Origin: Serpens sp964410065 | GTDB taxonomy: Bacteria > Pseudomonadota > Gammaproteobacteria > Pseudomonadales > Pseudomonadaceae | Length of the DNA stretch: 64,000 nt | Assembly (NCBI GenBank): GCA_964410065.1 | Contig: CAYPFO010000013.1 | Span: 3,082-67,081 of the forward strand | Reading direction: 5' to 3' | Shown here: piece by piece, positions 61,934 to 64,000 of the stretch | Numbering within the stretch: the stretch's first letter is position 1 | Layout: the number at the start of each line of letters is the position of its first letter | The notes under the pieces: generated by a model | What the model saw: only the letters and a program-made list of their open reading frames with translations | Databases searched by the model: none | What the model was told of the DNA's origin: nothing | Made by a program: the position numbers and the translations under genes

Positions 61934-63196
61934 ATGGCCGGTCACAAAATGCAGCAAGGCCTGATATTGGGCATGAGCACCCTGGCGTTCACCGTGTGCT
62001 TCATGGTCTGGATGATGTTCGCCGTGCTGGGCGTGCCGATCAAGGAAATGTTGCAGCTCAACGAAACCCAGTTCGGCCTGCTGGCTGCCACACCGGTACT
62101 TACCGGCTCGCTGATCCGCCTGCCGCTGGGGATGCTCACCGACAGGTTCGGCGGACGCGTGGTGTTCTTCCTGCTGATGCTGGTTTGTGTGTTGCCGATC
62201 TACCTGATCGCCGAAGCCACCGCCTACTGGCAGTTCCTGGTGCTCGGCCTGTTCGTCGGCCTGGCGGGCGGCTCCTTCTCGGTGGGCATCGCCTACGTTG
62301 CCAAATGGTTCGACAAGGCCAATCAAGGCTTCGCCATGGGCATTTTCGGCGCCGGCAATGCCGGTTCGGCGCTGACCAAGTTCCTCGCTCCGGCACTGAT
62401 CGCTGCCGGCAGCTGGCAGCTGGTGCCCAAGGTCTTCTCGGCAACCATGTTCATCACCGCGCTGCTGTTCTGGTTTTTCACCCGTGAGAACAAGGTGCAC
62501 CGCGTATCGGGCGGCGTGAGCATGCGCGAGCAGATGCAGGCGCTGAAGGACCCGGCCGTGTGGCGCTATTGCCAGTACTACTCGATCGTCTTCGGCGGTT
62601 ACGTGGCGCTGGCGCTGTGGATGACCAAGTACTACGTCGAGGAATACGGTTTCAACCTGCAGACTGCCGCACTGCTGGCCGCCTGTTTCTCGCTGCCCGG
62701 CGGCGTGCTGCGCGCGGTGGGCGGCTGGATGTCGGACCGCTGGGGCGCACAGAGCGTGACCTGGTGGGTGATGTGGGTGAGCTGGGTGTGCCTGTTCCTG
62801 CTGTCCTACCCGCAGACCGACTTCACCATCCAGACCGTCAATGGCCCAAAAACCTTCTCCATCGGCCTCAACGCGTGGGTATTCACCGCGTTGATGTTCA
62901 TCGTCGGCATCGCCTTCGCCTTCGGCAAGGCCTCGGTGTTCAAGTACATCTCCGATGACTACCCACAGAACATGGGCGTGGTCTCCGGCATCGTCGGCCT
63001 GGCCGGTGGTTTGGGCGGCTTCGTCCTGCCGATCATGTTCGGCGCCCTGGTGGACCTCACCGGCGTGCGCACCTCCGCTTTCATGCTGTTGTACGGCGTG
63101 GTCTGGGTCTCCCTGATCTGGATGTACCGCAGCGAAATCCGCCAAACCCCGCTCATGGGCAAGGGCGTGTCCGTGCACCCCGCCCAAGGAGAATAA
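61934..63196 (+). CDS. narK1: Nitrate/nitrite MFS transporter NarK1
   Basis: A 420-residue, 12-helix transporter of the NNP family. It has LAFTVCFMVWMMFAVLGVPIKEML, the nitrate signature AGNAGSALTKFLAPALI (N-A-G-x-A), and in the second half GIVGLAGGLGGFVLPIMF, matching the second signature. NarK1-type proteins are mainly nitrate/proton symporters. It starts after CTGGAGGTCGTT and is followed 2 bp downstream by narK2, in one operon that probably continues into narGHJI beyond the window. Confidence 0.93.
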   Translation: MAGHKMQQGLILGMSTLAFTVCFMVWMMFAVLGVPIKEMLQLNETQFGLLAATPVLTGSLIRLPLGMLTDRFGGRVVFFLLMLVCVLPIYLIAEATAYWQFLVLGLFVGLAGGSFSVGIAYVAKWFDKANQGFAMGIFGAGNAGSALTKFLAPALIAAGSWQLVPKVFSATMFITALLFWFFTRENKVHRVSGGVSMREQMQALKDPAVWRYCQYYSIVFGGYVALALWMTKYYVEEYGFNLQTAALLAACFSLPGGVLRAVGGWMSDRWGAQSVTWWVMWVSWVCLFLLSYPQTDFTIQTVNGPKTFSIGLNAWVFTALMFIVGIAFAFGKASVFKYISDDYPQNMGVVSGIVGLAGGLGGFVLPIMFGALVDLTGVRTSAFMLLYGVVWVSLIWMYRSEIRQTPLMGKGVSVHPAQGE

Positions 63197-63198
63197 GC

Positions 63199-64000
63199 AT
63201 GTCCACCTTTGATCGAACTATCACGGGCTTGCAGCCTCCCAAAGGCCCGGTAATTACCGATTGGCGTCCCGAAGACCCGCACTTCTGGAGTGATGTCGGG
63301 CAGAAGATCGCCACCCGCAACCTGTGGATCTCGGTACCCGCGCTGCTGCTGGCCTTCGCCGTGTGGATGGTGTGGAGCACGGTTACCGTACGCCTGAACA
63401 GTGTCGGTTTCAGCTTCAGCACCGAGCAGCTGTTCATGCTCGCCGCGCTGCCTTCGGTATCCGGCGCCACGCTGCGCATCTTCTACTCGTTCATGGTGCC
63501 GCTGTTCGGCGGACGGCGCTGGACGGCGCTGAGTACCGCTTCGCTGTTGATCCCCTGCATCTGGATGAGCATTGCGGTACAGAACCCGGAGACGCCCTAC
63601 AGCGTGTTCGTGATCATCGCCCTGCTGTGCGGCTTCGGTGGCGGCAACTTCTCCTCGAGTATGTCCAACATCAGCTTCTTCTTCCCCAAGGCCCGCCAGG
63701 GCACTGCGTTGGGACTGAATGCCGGTCTGGGCAATCTCGGCGTGTCGACCATGCAGTTTGCAGTACCGCTGGCCGTGGTCGGCGGTCTGTTCGGCAGCTT
63801 TGGTGGCGAACCTCAAGTGCTCAGCGACGGTGGTCAGCTGTGGCTGCAGAACGCCGGCCTGATCTGGGTGCCCTTCATTGTGGTGGTGGCCCTCGCGGCC
63901 TGGTTCGGCATGCATGACATCGCTGACGCCAAGGCCTCGGTCAAGGACCAGGCGGTGATCTTCAAGCGCAAGCACAACTGGCTGATGTGCTGGCTGTACA
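63199..64000 (+). CDS. narK2: Nitrate/nitrite antiporter NarK2, 3' end beyond window
   Basis: The first 267 residues are visible; the frame is open at the right edge. It begins MSTFDRTITGLQPPKGPVITD with a longer N-terminal tail than NarK1, then NLWISVPALLLAFAVWMVWSTVTV and the nitrate signature TALGLNAGLGNLGVSTMQF. NarK2-type proteins exchange nitrate for nitrite. Shine-Dalgarno AAGGAG lies 7 nt upstream. narK1 and narK2 have very different sequences although adjacent, as expected for the type 1 / type 2 pair. Confidence 0.93.
   Translation, partial: MSTFDRTITGLQPPKGPVITDWRPEDPHFWSDVGQKIATRNLWISVPALLLAFAVWMVWSTVTVRLNSVGFSFSTEQLFMLAALPSVSGATLRIFYSFMVPLFGGRRWTALSTASLLIPCIWMSIAVQNPETPYSVFVIIALLCGFGGGNFSSSMSNISFFFPKARQGTALGLNAGLGNLGVSTMQFAVPLAVVGGLFGSFGGEPQVLSDGGQLWLQNAGLIWVPFIVVVALAAWFGMHDIADAKASVKDQAVIFKRKHNWLMCWLY

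Noticed and set aside
61856..63187. 443-codon open frame opposite narK1
   Set aside because: His/Gln-rich shadow of NarK1; the real gene has nitrate signatures and a ribosome site.

Overview
The window is chromosomal DNA of a gamma-proteobacterium, almost certainly a Pseudomonas of the aeruginosa/stutzeri/mendocina type. Evidence for this is the high GC content, the pair earP–efp with Arg32 in EF-P, a recQ / diguanylate cyclase / DUF2804 / MarR / plpD order that resembles the PA3344–PA3339 region of P. aeruginosa as I remember it, an SSS-type hybrid kinase beside a GNAT gene, and a narXL–narK1K2 nitrate-respiration block with ANR/DNR boxes. I see no phage, integrase, IS transposase or CRISPR array. 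Most of the window is ordinary, densely packed core genome.

Layout. 1–6.1 kb: a DUF748 protein (cut by the window edge), cysK, aceK, a DTW-type tRNA-modification enzyme, DUF454 and YecA proteins. 6.2–15.5 kb: recQ, a membrane diguanylate cyclase, DUF2804, a MarR–MFS efflux operon, the patatin autotransporter plpD and a SelW-like protein. 15.5–29.4 kb: an orphan TRAP binding lipoprotein, a TSUP exporter, mnmC, a polyphosphate:AMP phosphotransferase, a rhodanese, an AEC transporter, a two-gene beta-oxidation operon, a glutaredoxin-like protein, a GATase, a PlsC-type acyltransferase and a crotonase. 29.5–35.9 kb: tRNA-Ser(GGA), a Cache-GGDEF protein, HU, earP and efp, with several small proteins. 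35.9–48.1 kb: rmuC, a hydrolase, an MgtC/DUF4010 protein, the hybrid kinase, azlCD, a guanidinium exporter under a guanidine-II riboswitch, a BASS transporter and rdgC. 48.3–53.8 kb: tRNA-Val(TAC), tRNA-Asp(GTC) and a yhiI–rbbA–yhhJ-like ABC export operon.

53.9–64 kb is an anaerobic nitrate-respiration island: ytfE/ric (iron-sulfur/NO stress repair), moaB–moeA (molybdenum cofactor), two tandem DGC-domain Cys-rich proteins, a DNR-type regulator, a beta-carbonic anhydrase, narXL (nitrate sensing) and narK1–narK2 (nitrate/nitrite transport), the last cut by the window end. Three ANR/DNR-type boxes lie about 60 bp upstream of ytfE, of the first DGC gene and of narK1. A 7-2-7 NarL-type site lies upstream of the narK1 box. 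Together these suggest one low-oxygen/NO/nitrate regulon in which the DGC proteins are the least understood members.

The most unusual non-coding items are the guanidine-II riboswitch before gdx, two nested inverted-repeat elements (REPIN-like) at about 2.1 and 12.8 kb, a 24-bp perfect palindrome between can and narL, and a 32-residue single-helix membrane protein gene tail-to-tail with the AEC transporter.
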